A stretch of DNA of 64,000 bases from Vibrio proteolyticus NBRC 13287 (GCF_000467125.1 NZ_BATJ01000020.1:1-64000), one strand, 5' to 3'. Numbered from the stretch's first letter, positions 1 to 9,421 are shown. Notes: a model not told the origin generated them from the letters alone. Program-made: numbers and translations.

Positions 1-40
1 CCTTGCTTTTCGAGAAGTTTTTCTCTCAAAGCGGAGGTGC

Positions 41-68
41 ATTCTAGCGAGATAATTTGAAGAGTCAA
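41..68 (-). promoter_or_regulatory. rRNA operon P2-type promoter
   Basis: Read on the minus strand, TTGACT (63-68) and TAGAAT (41-46) are separated by 16 bp and followed by GCACCTCC, as in E. coli rrn P2. The transcript would run left out of the window through a leader (about 1-33) carrying a GAAAAACTTCTC motif that is repeated between P1 and P2. The 16S gene itself is not in the window. Confidence 0.8.
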
Positions 69-156
69 ACACTTTTTCAAATTTCTTTTCGGAGAAGTTT
101 TTCACCTCGCTGATACCGCTAAAGCCTTGTGGCGTCTGCCGTGTCAGTGGATGCGC

Positions 157-184
157 ATTATAGAGAGATGGAGAATGAAGGCAA
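157..184 (-). promoter_or_regulatory. rRNA operon P1-type promoter
   Basis: On the minus strand TTGCCT (179-184), a 16-bp spacer and TATAAT (157-162) are followed by GCGCATCCACTGACACGG, almost the E. coli rrnB P1 start region with its GC-rich stringent discriminator. The expected start is the A opposite position 148. An A/T-rich stretch at about 185-215 fits an UP element. P1 lies about 115 bp upstream of P2. Confidence 0.85.
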
Positions 185-280
185 GAGGAAAATCCGTTTT
201 TTTCATAAAAAAAGAGTCAACTGAACAGCTTTCAATCAACCCTTTATTTACACCCATTTTATCGCCACGATTTCCATAAC

Positions 281-304
281 TTACCCACAAAAAGCTGTGG
301 ATAA
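281..304. repeat. inverted repeat of two DnaA-box-like sequences
   Basis: A perfect DnaA-box sequence (TTATCCACA, minus strand, 296-304) faces a one-mismatch copy (TTACCCACA, plus strand, 281-289) across a 6-base gap. It abuts the stop codon of the HD-GYP gene, so the same bases can also fold as a 3' hairpin of that mRNA ahead of the rrn promoters. Which role is real cannot be told from sequence. Confidence 0.5.
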
Positions 305-1567
305 CTAGTCGTCACTATCAAAAAAGTATGAAATCCGTGAGCGCGGATTTAAGTACTCGCGAACTTTATCCGGCAATTTGGCAGGTAAGATAGCACTCAC
401 AATACTGATGTCCTTCTCTTTCAGATCAATGATCGGTGCCTGAGTGCGTGGTACCGATGGATCGTATACCAACACATTAGGGTATAAGATGCTCCGAGCA
501 TTGACAGAAATCACCAGGCCAATCATCTCATTAGAAAGCTGAACTACAGTTCCTGGCGGATAGACCCCCATAAACTTAACCAGAATGCTGAGGTTTTCAC
601 TGTTATATAGATGCTTACCATGCTTATAAAGATGAGACAAAGCGACATACGGAATTTTTTGCTCGTTGGTGTTATTGGCATGGCACATGTTGTCAAACGC
701 ATTGGCGACGGCAATGACCTGAGTAAATTCGTCAATCTCATCACCGCTCAAGCCTTTCGGATACCCGGATCCATCATTGAATTCATGATGCTGCGCAATC
801 ACGATACGTGCACTGTCAGGAAAGCCGTCTATTTTATCGGCTAACTCCACACCGTACTTGGTATGCAGTTTAAGGTAGTTCACTTCCGGGTCCGTCAACG
901 GCGTTTGCTTACGCAAGATTGCAGTTGGAATTTTGACTTTCCCCATATCATGAAATAACGCGGCAAAAGCCAACTCTCTCAATTGCTGGGCGTTGTAGCC
1001 TTTGGCCTGACCGATCATCATAGCGATCACTGAAACGTTTAGCGAATGGAAGTAAATATCTTCAAATTCCGTCTTACCGTTCATCAAGTGCAAAGTGACG
1101 TTATCATCACTTAAAAGCTTATCGACAATATCTTCGACCAGCGAGGTCGCTTCGCTGACCGCCTGCTCAGGTCGATTGCGGATTTTGTTCATGACCGAAC
1201 GCATTCTGGCCAAAGAGCGCTCAAATTCCTTTTCACATTGAATAACCCGCCGACGGTAGGCGCTGAGCTTTTCAATTCGCTGCTGCTTTTCCTGCCATAA
1301 CTTTTGCGCTTCGATATCGATGCTCTGCGCGTCTTCTTTCTCATCTTGATGTTTGTCCACCAGCACATTTGCCGATAACGGCTGAGTATCACTCTGGCTG
1401 AGATCTATATAGACGTATTTGATGCCCAGGTGGCGAATGACCTGAATTTGTTCATCCGATTTGATTTTGAAGCTATTAAATAAGAAGGGATGCTCATTCC
1501 ACTTCACTGGGAGACGGATATGCAGCCCGGGCTGAATTCGGTCAACAGTTATTTTTATGGTTGCCAC
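305..1567 (-). CDS. HD-GYP cyclic-di-GMP phosphodiesterase with DUF3391
   Basis: A 420-residue cytoplasmic protein with an N-terminal DUF3391-like region (about 1-140, with a charged helical segment near 85-125) and a C-terminal HD-GYP domain. The metal-site residues are visible: His174, the HDMGK motif at 206-210, His235, the HH pair at 260-261 and GSGYP at 266-270. HD-GYP enzymes hydrolyse c-di-GMP to pGpG or GMP and so promote motility over biofilm. It resembles the V. cholerae protein encoded near pepA and lptFG. It is the last gene before the leftward rrn promoters and is transcribed in the same direction. Confidence 0.9.
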   Translation of the reverse strand: MATIKITVDRIQPGLHIRLPVKWNEHPFLFNSFKIKSDEQIQVIRHLGIKYVYIDLSQSDTQPLSANVLVDKHQDEKEDAQSIDIEAQKLWQEKQQRIEKLSAYRRRVIQCEKEFERSLARMRSVMNKIRNRPEQAVSEATSLVEDIVDKLLSDDNVTLHLMNGKTEFEDIYFHSLNVSVIAMMIGQAKGYNAQQLRELAFAALFHDMGKVKIPTAILRKQTPLTDPEVNYLKLHTKYGVELADKIDGFPDSARIVIAQHHEFNDGSGYPKGLSGDEIDEFTQVIAVANAFDNMCHANNTNEQKIPYVALSHLYKHGKHLYNSENLSILVKFMGVYPPGTVVQLSNEMIGLVISVNARSILYPNVLVYDPSVPRTQAPIIDLKEKDISIVSAILPAKLPDKVREYLNPRSRISYFFDSDD

Positions 1568-1682
1568 GGCTTATCACTACTATTCAACAAACGAGTCGCT
1601 CGAAACATCAGTTTAGTGTATTAAAATCATAAATTCATTAGTGAAACGACGGAGTGAGACACTCGCCAGACCCCGGGGCGAA

Positions 1683-2090
1683 TTAACGACTCATGCCCGC
1701 ATGCAGCATCCACCGCACACCAAACTTATCTTCCACCTTACCAAACCGTGCGCCCCAAAAACTTTCTGCCAACGGCATCATGACATGCCCTTCTGCCGCC
1801 AAACGGTTAAAAATCTGCTCTTGTACACTCAACTCATCAATCACGACCGACAGCGCAATGTTGTTTCCCCCTAACTCCCGGGCAGCCAATCCATCGGACA
1901 GCATCACCGTCATACCGTGTGCTTGAAACTCCGCATGCATCACCCAATCGGGATTGACACCTTCTATCTGCTCTGGTGCATCGCGAAAATATTTCTTCAA
2001 TACGACATGGCCATCAAAGCAGTGTTGATAGTAACTCAAGGCTTCTTCGCAGTATCCGGCAAAAAACAGATAGGGCGTGACCGTTAACAT
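1683..2090 (-). CDS. VOC (glyoxalase/PhnB-like) family protein
   Basis: A 135-residue protein of the PhnB/YjdN-like branch of the vicinal-oxygen-chelate fold (VTPYLFFAGYCEEALSYY at the N-terminus, WGARFGKVEDKFGVRW near the C-terminus). This branch is widespread and mostly of unknown substrate. I place the start at the ATG at 2088-2090 because an ideal GGAGGTGG ribosome site (2093-2100) lies just upstream; a GTG at 2096 falls inside that site. It is a single gene between the HD-GYP and LysR genes, in the same orientation as both. Confidence 0.8.
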   Translation of the reverse strand: MLTVTPYLFFAGYCEEALSYYQHCFDGHVVLKKYFRDAPEQIEGVNPDWVMHAEFQAHGMTVMLSDGLAARELGGNNIALSVVIDELSVQEQIFNRLAAEGHVMMPLAESFWGARFGKVEDKFGVRWMLHAGMSR

Positions 2091-2157
2091 AACCACCTCC
2101 TTTCACTCTATACCTACAAGATAGACGAAATCGAGTCGGCACGCGTTGCGGTACAAC

Positions 2158-3069
2158 TTAACGAGGAAACGGCCTGAATTGCTGACCGAAACGGCCCAGC
2201 AGGAACTCAATAAACACGCTCAGCCGTTTAGGCATCAATTGACGATTGGCGTAGACCAAACTGATGGGAACTTCCGTCATTTCCCATTCGGGCAATAACT
2301 GAACCAGTTGGCCCGAGGCAAAATACTCGCGGCAGATAAACTCGGGTAACACCGCGATACCCAGATCGCTCAGGCACCCTTTCAGGCAGGACGTAATGGT
2401 ATTCACCCTCAGTTGATACGGTAACTCAATGGATACCGGGGCCTGATTAGCGGTTTTTAACTGCCAGGGAGGCAGCTTCACCGCCGGATTATGCAATTTG
2501 ACCATTTTATGTGGCGCTTTCAAATCAGCCGGTGCATTAATTTGACCGTGTTTCATCAAATAGCCAGGGCTCGCCACCAGCACTCGCGGCGAACTGCTGA
2601 TCCGACGTGAGATTAAACTCGAATCACTCAACTCCCCCACTTGCGCGTACACATCGATGCCTTCAGCGATGAGGTCGACTTCGCGGTTACTCATTTCCAA
2701 GTTCACTGTGACATTCGGGTGTTCGGACAAAAACGCATTAATATGGGCACAGAGTACCTCATGCCCGAGTTCCACTGGCATCACGACATTCAACCGCCCC
2801 CGGACCATGTCTTGATTGGCCGTCAGCTCAAGTTCAGCCTGATCGAGCACCTCCAGCATTTGAGTGCACGACTGGTAAAAATGTTCTCCCTCTTCGGTTA
2901 ATACCAGGTTGCGAGTTGACCGGGTGACCAACCTCACCCCCAGATGTTTTTCCAGCTCAGCCAGCTTGCGACTGACCGTTGACTTAGTCATATCCAATGC
3001 CTGAGCAGCCTGAGTGAAGCTGCCGCCATCCACAATCTGCGTAAACACCACAATCGCATTTAAGTCCAC
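2158..3069 (-). CDS. LysR-family transcriptional regulator
   Basis: A 303-residue LysR-type regulator: an N-terminal winged helix (MDLNAIVVFTQIVDGGSFT, then the recognition helix TKSTVSRKLAELEKHLG at about 29-45) and a type 2 periplasmic-binding-like effector domain from about residue 90. It is divergent from the EmrA-like gene with a 127-bp shared promoter region, the usual arrangement for a LysR protein that controls the neighbouring pump. The effector is unknown. The sequence resembles the CrgA/AaeR-like branch. Confidence 0.9.
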   Translation of the reverse strand: MDLNAIVVFTQIVDGGSFTQAAQALDMTKSTVSRKLAELEKHLGVRLVTRSTRNLVLTEEGEHFYQSCTQMLEVLDQAELELTANQDMVRGRLNVVMPVELGHEVLCAHINAFLSEHPNVTVNLEMSNREVDLIAEGIDVYAQVGELSDSSLISRRISSSPRVLVASPGYLMKHGQINAPADLKAPHKMVKLHNPAVKLPPWQLKTANQAPVSIELPYQLRVNTITSCLKGCLSDLGIAVLPEFICREYFASGQLVQLLPEWEMTEVPISLVYANRQLMPKRLSVFIEFLLGRFGQQFRPFPR

Positions 3070-3196
3070 CAGCCTTGCTCCTTAGATTAGTAAAATTTTT
3101 GCAACAGTGTTTCTTGTTTTTCCTATCTTATCAACCAATCCGCATCCGTTACACTTAGCAACCATTCATCGACGAAACGAATCCATCGAGGTTAAG

Positions 3197-4273
3197 ATGT
3201 CAGAGCCCCACGCCAACCGTGCAAACGACGACGTTGCTCTCCCCGTCAAAGGGAAAAAGAAAGCCCCACTGATCGCCACATTAGTGATGCTCGTACTCGG
3301 CGTGTCCGGCGCTGTTTACTGGTATGGTTATGGCCAGTATTTTGAATCCACCGACAATGCCTACCTGCAGGGCGACATCACTACCATCAGTCCCAAAGTG
3401 GCCGGTTATATTGTTCACTCATACGTCAGCGACAATCAGTATGTAACCGCAGGCACTCTGCTGGCAGACATCGATGATCGTGATTTTATTGCGGCACTGG
3501 CTCAAGCCAACGCTCAATTAGCTGTCAATAAAGCCAATATCGGTAATCTCACAGCACAGCGTATCCTGCAGCAAAGCCAAATCAGGCAGGCGGAAAGTCA
3601 AATCGCATCGAAGCAAGCCGAATATGACCGTGCAGGCCAACAAGTCGACCGCACACGCCGTCTGCTGCAGAAAAACTATTCATCGCAAGATGAACTCGAC
3701 AGCATGTTGTCACACCAGAAAGTGACCCGGGCAGCACTGAATGAAGCACGAGCTACCCATCAGGCGTCACTGGAGCAACTGTCGGTGCTCGACAGTCAAA
3801 CCCAACAAGCGAAAGCCGCCGTTGCAGAAGCCGAGGCTCAGGTGGAACAGGCCAAACTCAATCTGGAATACACAAAAATTTATGCGCCGGTGGATGGCAT
3901 CGTCGGCAAACGAGCCGCACGAGTTGGTATGCTGGTGCAAACCGGCATGCCGCTGATGAGCCTGGTCCCGACCAGCCAGGTTTGGATCGAAGCCAACTTC
4001 AAAGAAACTCAACTGGCCGGGATCCACCAAGGACAAAAAGTCCGGGTCGAGCTGGATGCTTTCCCTGGCCAGACACTGGACGGGATCGTCGATAGCTTTT
4101 CTCCGGCGACTGGTGCCAAGTTTGCGCTGTTGCCACCTGAAAACGCCACCGGCAACTTCACAAAAATTGTCCAGCGTGTCCCGGTTAAAATACTGATACC
4201 CGATCAAAAATCGCTTGCTGGCCGCCTGTTACCAGGGCTATCCGTGATCGCTACGGTTGATACCCGGGATTAA
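3197..4273 (+). CDS. EmrA/HlyD-type membrane fusion protein of an efflux pump
   Basis: A 358-residue periplasmic adaptor protein. One transmembrane segment (about residues 25-42) is followed by a lipoyl/barrel half, a long coiled-coil hairpin (about 95-210, rich in Gln, Ala and Lys) and the second lipoyl half (LEYTKIYAPVDGIVGKR). It should bridge the inner-membrane pump to an outer-membrane TolC-like channel. I chose the ATG at 3197 (GAGG ribosome site at 3188-3191) rather than a longer reading from 3107, whose extra N-terminus is not like the family. The EmrB-like gene follows after 4 bp. Confidence 0.9.
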   Translation: MSEPHANRANDDVALPVKGKKKAPLIATLVMLVLGVSGAVYWYGYGQYFESTDNAYLQGDITTISPKVAGYIVHSYVSDNQYVTAGTLLADIDDRDFIAALAQANAQLAVNKANIGNLTAQRILQQSQIRQAESQIASKQAEYDRAGQQVDRTRRLLQKNYSSQDELDSMLSHQKVTRAALNEARATHQASLEQLSVLDSQTQQAKAAVAEAEAQVEQAKLNLEYTKIYAPVDGIVGKRAARVGMLVQTGMPLMSLVPTSQVWIEANFKETQLAGIHQGQKVRVELDAFPGQTLDGIVDSFSPATGAKFALLPPENATGNFTKIVQRVPVKILIPDQKSLAGRLLPGLSVIATVDTRD

Positions 4274-4277
4274 GCAT

Positions 4278-5828
4278 ATGGCCAGTACCGCATCAATACC
4301 GGCAGACCATCAAGAGCAGAGCGTGCCAAAACGCCACTGGATTGCTCTTATTGGTGGTCTGGTCGGTGCATTTATGGCGATTCTCGACATTCAGATCACA
4401 AACTCATCGCTAAAAGACATTCAAGGCGCGCTCTCGGCCACACTCGATGAAAGTTCGTGGATCTCAACGTCGTATCTGGTGGCAGAGATGATTGCGATTC
4501 CACTCAGTGGCTGGTTGTCAAAAGCACTGGGCACCCGCCGCTATCTGACCTGGACCACCACGATTTTTACCCTGTCGTCCTTTCTGTGCTCGTTGTCGTG
4601 GAACATGACATCGATGATTGTATTCCGGGCAATGCAGGGCTTTAGCGGCGGCGCCTTAATCCCGCTGGCGTTTTCCTTGGTGATTCAGCTGTTGCCCGTC
4701 AGCAAACGCGCTATCGGTATGGCATTGTTTGGGGTAACCGCGACGTTTGCGCCATCCATCGGGCCCACATTAGGCGGGTGGCTAACCGAGAACCTTTCCT
4801 GGCACTATATTTTTTACATCAATATCCCACCGGCGCTGCTGGTGATCTCGATGATCCGCTACGGGCTGGACGATGCACCCATAGAGCTGACGCATTTAAA
4901 ACGGGCGGACTGGTTTGGAATTGCCACCATGGCGCTGGGTCTGGGGTGCCTGGAAGTGGTGCTGGAAGAAGGAAATCGCGAGGAATGGTTCAGCTCTGAA
5001 TTCATCGTGCTGTTGAGCATTGTCTCCGCCGTCAGCCTGGTTTACTTCGTCATTAATGAACTGCAGCATAAAAGGCCACTGGTGAACTTGCGACTGCTGC
5101 GTGATCCGCAGTTCGCCATGTCGTGCATCGCGTACATGATCCTCGGTATGGCGCTGCTGGGGTCAATTTACGTTTTGCCACTTTACCTGACTCAGATACA
5201 ACAATACAACGCAATGGAGATTGGTGAAGTTCTGATGTGGATGGGCTTTCCTCAACTGTTGATTTTCCCACTGGTGCCGAAACTGACCCGCATGATTAAA
5301 CCCACCTGGCTGGTGACGTTCGGGTTTCTGATGTTCGGACTGAGCTGTTTCGTGAACACGCACATGACCATCGATTTTGGCGGGCATCAGCTGATTTTAT
5401 CGATGATTCTGAGGGCCATCGGCAGCCCGTTCATTATGGTGCCGTTATCACTGGTGGCCATGAAGAACATCCGCCCACCCGATACCCCCGACGCCTCCAC
5501 TCTAACCAATGTGATGCGCAACCTAGGCGGGGCCTTTAGCATCGCCGTGATTGCCACCCTGCTGGACAACAAAACCCGAGAGCATCTGGCACACATCAAA
5601 GAGTCCCTGCCGCTGGTCAGCACTCAAGGCTGGCAAACTCTGCAGCAGCAACAAAGCTTCTTTATACAGTCGGGGAGTGACAGCGCGACAGCACTGATGC
5701 AAGCGCAATCCACTCTGGCCGTGACCATGCAGCGTGAAGCCGCCATCATGGCATACAATGACGTGTTTCTGATCATGAGTGGCTTTCTGGCCCTTGCTGC
5801 TGTGTTAATTCTGAGTATGAAAGACTGA
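4278..5828 (+). CDS. EmrB/QacA-type (DHA2) MFS multidrug transporter
   Basis: A 516-residue major-facilitator protein with 14 predicted membrane helices, typical of the DHA2 drug:proton antiporters. The motif D-x-x-x-x-N-x-A-L equivalent (LDIQITNSSL) in helix 1 and the GWLSKALGTRRYL loop of motif A are visible, as is the antiporter motif region GPTLGGWLTE. It forms a pump with the adaptor gene just upstream, and drug export under the LysR regulator is the likely job. The start at 4278 (MASTASIP) is preferred over an in-frame TTG at 4257 inside the upstream gene. Confidence 0.9.
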   Translation: MASTASIPADHQEQSVPKRHWIALIGGLVGAFMAILDIQITNSSLKDIQGALSATLDESSWISTSYLVAEMIAIPLSGWLSKALGTRRYLTWTTTIFTLSSFLCSLSWNMTSMIVFRAMQGFSGGALIPLAFSLVIQLLPVSKRAIGMALFGVTATFAPSIGPTLGGWLTENLSWHYIFYINIPPALLVISMIRYGLDDAPIELTHLKRADWFGIATMALGLGCLEVVLEEGNREEWFSSEFIVLLSIVSAVSLVYFVINELQHKRPLVNLRLLRDPQFAMSCIAYMILGMALLGSIYVLPLYLTQIQQYNAMEIGEVLMWMGFPQLLIFPLVPKLTRMIKPTWLVTFGFLMFGLSCFVNTHMTIDFGGHQLILSMILRAIGSPFIMVPLSLVAMKNIRPPDTPDASTLTNVMRNLGGAFSIAVIATLLDNKTREHLAHIKESLPLVSTQGWQTLQQQQSFFIQSGSDSATALMQAQSTLAVTMQREAAIMAYNDVFLIMSGFLALAAVLILSMKD

Positions 5829-5866
5829 TCTCTGGCAAGTCTTTCATCTTTCAAGAGCCGATACCA

Positions 5867-6862
5867 CTAAAGGGCTCTGTCCGCATGACGTTTGATCAAC
5901 TGCGCCTGAAAATGTGGCATTTCAGGCGCACCGTTACTTTGAACCAGCCCCATCAATACCTGAACGGCTGCACGGGCCATATCACTGATCGGAAAATGTA
6001 CCGCTGATACTGTCGGATATAAGCCATCGCAGACGTCCACGCTGTCAAAACTGGTCAGTGAAATCTGCTCTGGCACCGGAATCGCGAACTGTTGAAGACA
6101 CTGCATAGCCCCGACGGTCATCTCCTCGCTACAGGAAAACACTGCCGTCATGTCGGTATGGCGATGGAGTAATACTTTCATGGCTTCATAGCCACTTTTT
6201 CGGCCGTAGTTGCCTTCTTCACACCACGACTCATCTGGCGTCACTCCTGCGCTTTGCATTGCGTCGAGATAACCTTGTTTTCTCAACATACTGTTTTGCC
6301 GTTGCAATGGCCCGGTAATACAAGCGATACGACGATGCCCCTGCTGAATCAAGTGTTCAACGGCAAGGCGACTGGCCTGACGGTGATCAAAGGTAATACA
6401 GCGTGATTCCAATCCCTCGACATAGCGATCGAGCAGCACAAACGGCGTTGGTTGTTGCGCCAAGGCCCGGAGATCGTCGTCAGACAAATAACGGCTATGC
6501 AGTACGTATCCATCACAGCGTAAATCACGAAAACGCTGAATGGCCTCACGCTCGCCTTCTGCGCTGTGGTGTCCCTGCGCCGTGATCAAAAACTTGTGAT
6601 GAGAATCCAGCTCCGTTTGCACCTGCTCCATCATTTCACCAAAGAAGCCCCCGGTGTAATACGTGACCAGCAACCCCATCATGTTACTCGAAGCTGTCGC
6701 CAGAGAGCGGGCAATGGCGCTCGGCCTATAATTGAGCTCCGCCATCGCCTGTTCAACTTTACGGCGAGTTTCTTCACGAAACTTGCCTTCTCCGTTGATG
6801 ATCCGTGACACAGTCGAACGATTGACGCCCGCAAGCTCTGCTACATCTTTAATTCTGGCCAT
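5867..6862 (-). CDS. LacI-family repressor of the chitin disaccharide operon
   Basis: A 331-residue LacI/GalR regulator: the helix-turn-helix ARIKDVAELAGVNRSTVSRI, a hinge helix (RPSAIARSLAT) and a periplasmic-binding-like ligand domain. It is the last gene of the chb operon, as in V. cholerae VC1286, whereas E. coli uses the AraC-type ChbR. It probably binds the palindrome at 11228-11241. I start at the ATG at 6860-6862, where family homology begins; an ATG 30 bases upstream adds a non-family peptide. The 3' end lies 38 bp from the convergent EmrB-like gene. Confidence 0.9.
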   Translation of the reverse strand: MARIKDVAELAGVNRSTVSRIINGEGKFREETRRKVEQAMAELNYRPSAIARSLATASSNMMGLLVTYYTGGFFGEMMEQVQTELDSHHKFLITAQGHHSAEGEREAIQRFRDLRCDGYVLHSRYLSDDDLRALAQQPTPFVLLDRYVEGLESRCITFDHRQASRLAVEHLIQQGHRRIACITGPLQRQNSMLRKQGYLDAMQSAGVTPDESWCEEGNYGRKSGYEAMKVLLHRHTDMTAVFSCSEEMTVGAMQCLQQFAIPVPEQISLTSFDSVDVCDGLYPTVSAVHFPISDMARAAVQVLMGLVQSNGAPEMPHFQAQLIKRHADRAL

Positions 6863-6973
6863 ATTTGTCTTCTGACTGCTGAGAAATCTCATTGGTTAAG
6901 AAAAAGGGACTGCCGGATGCGAAAGGTGACTAACCCGGGGGCGCAACTGGCAGTCTAATCATACACAGAGCGC

Positions 6974-7714
6974 CTAAGAGGCAGAACCAAGCTCTGAATA
7001 ATCCGTGACTCTGATATCATGTTGCACTAACCAGTCCATCAATTGCGCTGAGGTGAGAAGCTGCAGTTCTTGCTCTCGCTGATGCGTATAGCCACTGTTT
7101 TGCGCTAACCAATGATCCACCTCGGCCGGATGACACATCACTTCCAACACATCACAATCCGCCCTCATCGCATGCAAATGCGTGGTCAGAGCGTCCATGC
7201 TCACCCCGTGATCATAAAAACGATCGCTGAAATGGTAGCGAAGGGGCGCAGCGGCGCCCACCAGCCCCACTTCACGCATTGGAACCCGAAACTCGCTTGC
7301 CACTTCTTTTACCACATCGAACAACTGAGGATGGCGATGCACATGGTGATGACTATCGATATGACTGAGCGGCAGCCCGAGACGTAAAAAATACTCCACT
7401 TGAGCGTGGCACTCCTGATAGACCACCAAAGGATCAAAATCCTGTTTACGCCAAAAATCCGCATAAGTCAGACAATGATGGCCATCTGACGTCAAGCTCG
7501 GGTGCCCCGTTAATGGAGCCCCCGCCGTGAACCTCAAATGCAATCCGATTTTCAACTCAGGTAACTCGGCAGCCAGCGCTAATGCATCGGCTTCAGCCGC
7601 CATTCCGACCATCATGGTGGTCGATTTCACCACCCCCTGGCGATGTGCTCTGGCGATCCCGGCGTTCACGCCAGGCGTCAAACCAAAATCGTCAGCGTTA
7701 AAAATAACTTTCAT
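6974..7714 (-). CDS. chbG: chitin disaccharide deacetylase, YdjC/ChbG family
   Basis: A 246-residue YdjC-fold metal-dependent deacetylase. The ADD motif (residues 7-9) and a histidine-rich HIDSHHHVHRHP segment in the middle supply the metal site. ChbG removes one acetyl group from imported chitobiose 6-phosphate so that the phospho-glucosidase can act and the inducer is formed. It sits 27 bp downstream of the GH4 gene in the same operon. Length and gene position match the family. Confidence 0.88.
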   Translation of the reverse strand: MKVIFNADDFGLTPGVNAGIARAHRQGVVKSTTMMVGMAAEADALALAAELPELKIGLHLRFTAGAPLTGHPSLTSDGHHCLTYADFWRKQDFDPLVVYQECHAQVEYFLRLGLPLSHIDSHHHVHRHPQLFDVVKEVASEFRVPMREVGLVGAAAPLRYHFSDRFYDHGVSMDALTTHLHAMRADCDVLEVMCHPAEVDHWLAQNSGYTHQREQELQLLTSAQLMDWLVQHDIRVTDYSELGSAS

Positions 7715-7741
7715 CGGTCCACTCTCTTGTTACACGCCGCA

Positions 7742-9052
7742 TCAACGAAACTGAGGCAGATAACTGGCGTTGACGTCCAAGATATCATTCAAGATCAGTT
7801 TGGCACGCTGAATGTCCGGCACCAATGGATTGTTTGCCAGTGCCATCAAGGCCTGATCGTAATCACCGTGTACTGCGGCCTCAATCGCCAGTTGCTCGTA
7901 CGCTTTCACTTGATGCAACAATCCGCTGATTTTGGGTGACAGTTCACCAACCGCCAGTGGCTTCGCGCCCCAATTGCCAACCACCGCGCTGCACTCAATC
8001 ACCGCATCGTCCGCCAGTCCTTTGATAGCGCCATTATTCAAAACATTGACCACATGGATAGTGTTACGGTTATTGTAGATTGCATCGACCAAATTCAAAG
8101 AAGCATCAGAATAGTATGCACCTCCACGCTCTTCCAGCTCCTTAGGTTTATGATCTAAATGAGGATCCTGATAAAGTTTAAACAGTGCCTGTTCGGTCGC
8201 CATGACTTGTTCTGCACGGGTGCCTTGCTCACTGGCCGTCTGTTTTTCCTCTGCCAACATCGCATCGGTCTGATAGAAATAACGGTGGTATGGGCAAGGG
8301 ATCGCCCCAAGTGCGTTGAGAAAATCTGGATCCCAAGGCTCTTCAAAAATGTTCTTCATGCTGAAGTTAGCGCCATCCCCCACTTTGGCCAAAACCTGTT
8401 GAGTAACATTGCGCCCACGTAACCAGGCATTATGTACCCACACCAGATGGTTCAAACCAGCAAATTCGAGCTGCAGTTCCGCAGGCTCACACTCCATCAT
8501 TTCGGCGATCATCATCTCCATTGAGACGGGCACATTACACAGTCCAATGCTTTTCACCTTGGTGTACTTGCTGACCGCTTCAGACACCAGCCCCGCCGGA
8601 TTAGTAAAGTTGAGCATCCAAGCGTCCGGTGCCAGCTCTTCAATATCCCGACAAATATCCAGCACGACAGGAATCGTGCGCAGGGCTTTGGCAAAACCAC
8701 CCGGCCCGGTCGTCTCCTGACCAATGACATCATATTTCAAAGGGATGCGTTCATCGTTCGCCCGTGCGGTTAACCCTCCGACACGAAACTGAGTCATCAC
8801 AAAATCCGCTCCCCGAATCGCTTCCCGACGATCAAATCCAGCCTTGATTTCGATCTCAGCACCGACTTTGTCAACCATACGCTGCGCCAGACTGCGAATG
8901 ATCTCCAGTTTGTCGGCTCCAGATTCGATGTCGACAAAATGCAGCTGTTTTATCGGCAGGTATTCAAGGCGTTTGAGCACCCCCTCAACCAGCTCTGGCG
9001 TGTAGCTGCTGCCGCCACCAATAATGGCCAGTTTCAAAGCATCTCTCGGCAT
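7742..9052 (-). CDS. chbF: 6-phospho-beta-glucosidase (GH4)
   Basis: A 436-residue family-4 glycoside hydrolase. The N-terminal Rossmann signature LAIIGGGSSYTPELVEG binds NAD, and the NFTNPAG and GLCNVP motifs around residues 150-175 carry the catalytic-metal ligands. GH4 enzymes use NAD+ and Mn2+ in a redox-elimination mechanism to split phosphorylated disaccharides, here probably deacetylated chitobiose 6-phosphate or glucosaminyl disaccharides. It is 9 bp downstream of the IIA gene, so probably translationally linked. Confidence 0.9.
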   Translation of the reverse strand: MPRDALKLAIIGGGSSYTPELVEGVLKRLEYLPIKQLHFVDIESGADKLEIIRSLAQRMVDKVGAEIEIKAGFDRREAIRGADFVMTQFRVGGLTARANDERIPLKYDVIGQETTGPGGFAKALRTIPVVLDICRDIEELAPDAWMLNFTNPAGLVSEAVSKYTKVKSIGLCNVPVSMEMMIAEMMECEPAELQLEFAGLNHLVWVHNAWLRGRNVTQQVLAKVGDGANFSMKNIFEEPWDPDFLNALGAIPCPYHRYFYQTDAMLAEEKQTASEQGTRAEQVMATEQALFKLYQDPHLDHKPKELEERGGAYYSDASLNLVDAIYNNRNTIHVVNVLNNGAIKGLADDAVIECSAVVGNWGAKPLAVGELSPKISGLLHQVKAYEQLAIEAAVHGDYDQALMALANNPLVPDIQRAKLILNDILDVNASYLPQFR

Positions 9053-9061
9053 AACTCCTCC

Positions 9062-9370
9062 TTATTGCGCCAGTTGTTTGTGCAGGGCCACCATCTCGGT
9101 CGCCAATTCCTGAGCCAGAATGGTGGTCATGAGGTGATCCTGAGCGTGTACCATCACCAAGGTCATCGGCACTTTTCCCTCACCTTGATCCGCTTCAATC
9201 AACTGAGTCTGGATCAAATGCGCTTTGTTCAAACACTCTTTGGCCTGAGCCAATTTTGCCTCCGCCTCCGCAAAAGCTTTCTCTCTTGACAGCCGTAATG
9301 CCTCATAGCTCAGACTGCGAGCTTCACCGGCATTGCAAATAATTTCCATCACAACCAATTCTTGTTCCAT
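9062..9370 (-). CDS. chbA: PTS lactose/cellobiose-type IIA component
   Basis: A 102-residue, all-helical IIA protein of the Lac/Chb PTS family. The HAQDHLM motif around residues 75-81 contains the phosphoryl-accepting histidine, which takes phosphate from HPr and hands it to IIB. The typical N-terminus (VVMEIICNAGEARSL) is present and length matches the family. It lies between the IIC gene (51 bp upstream) and the GH4 gene. Confidence 0.92.
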   Translation of the reverse strand: MEQELVVMEIICNAGEARSLSYEALRLSREKAFAEAEAKLAQAKECLNKAHLIQTQLIEADQGEGKVPMTLVMVHAQDHLMTTILAQELATEMVALHKQLAQ

Positions 9371-9421
9371 TGTGTTTCTCCCGATAGCGGGCCACCCTGC
9401 ACGGCGGCCCGGATAAATTGA

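Noticed and set aside
5853..5878. Terminator between the EmrB-like gene and the LacI-type gene
   Set aside because: AGAGCC/GGCTCT gives only 6 bp with a loop of more than ten bases and no T-run; it overlaps the regulator's stop codon.
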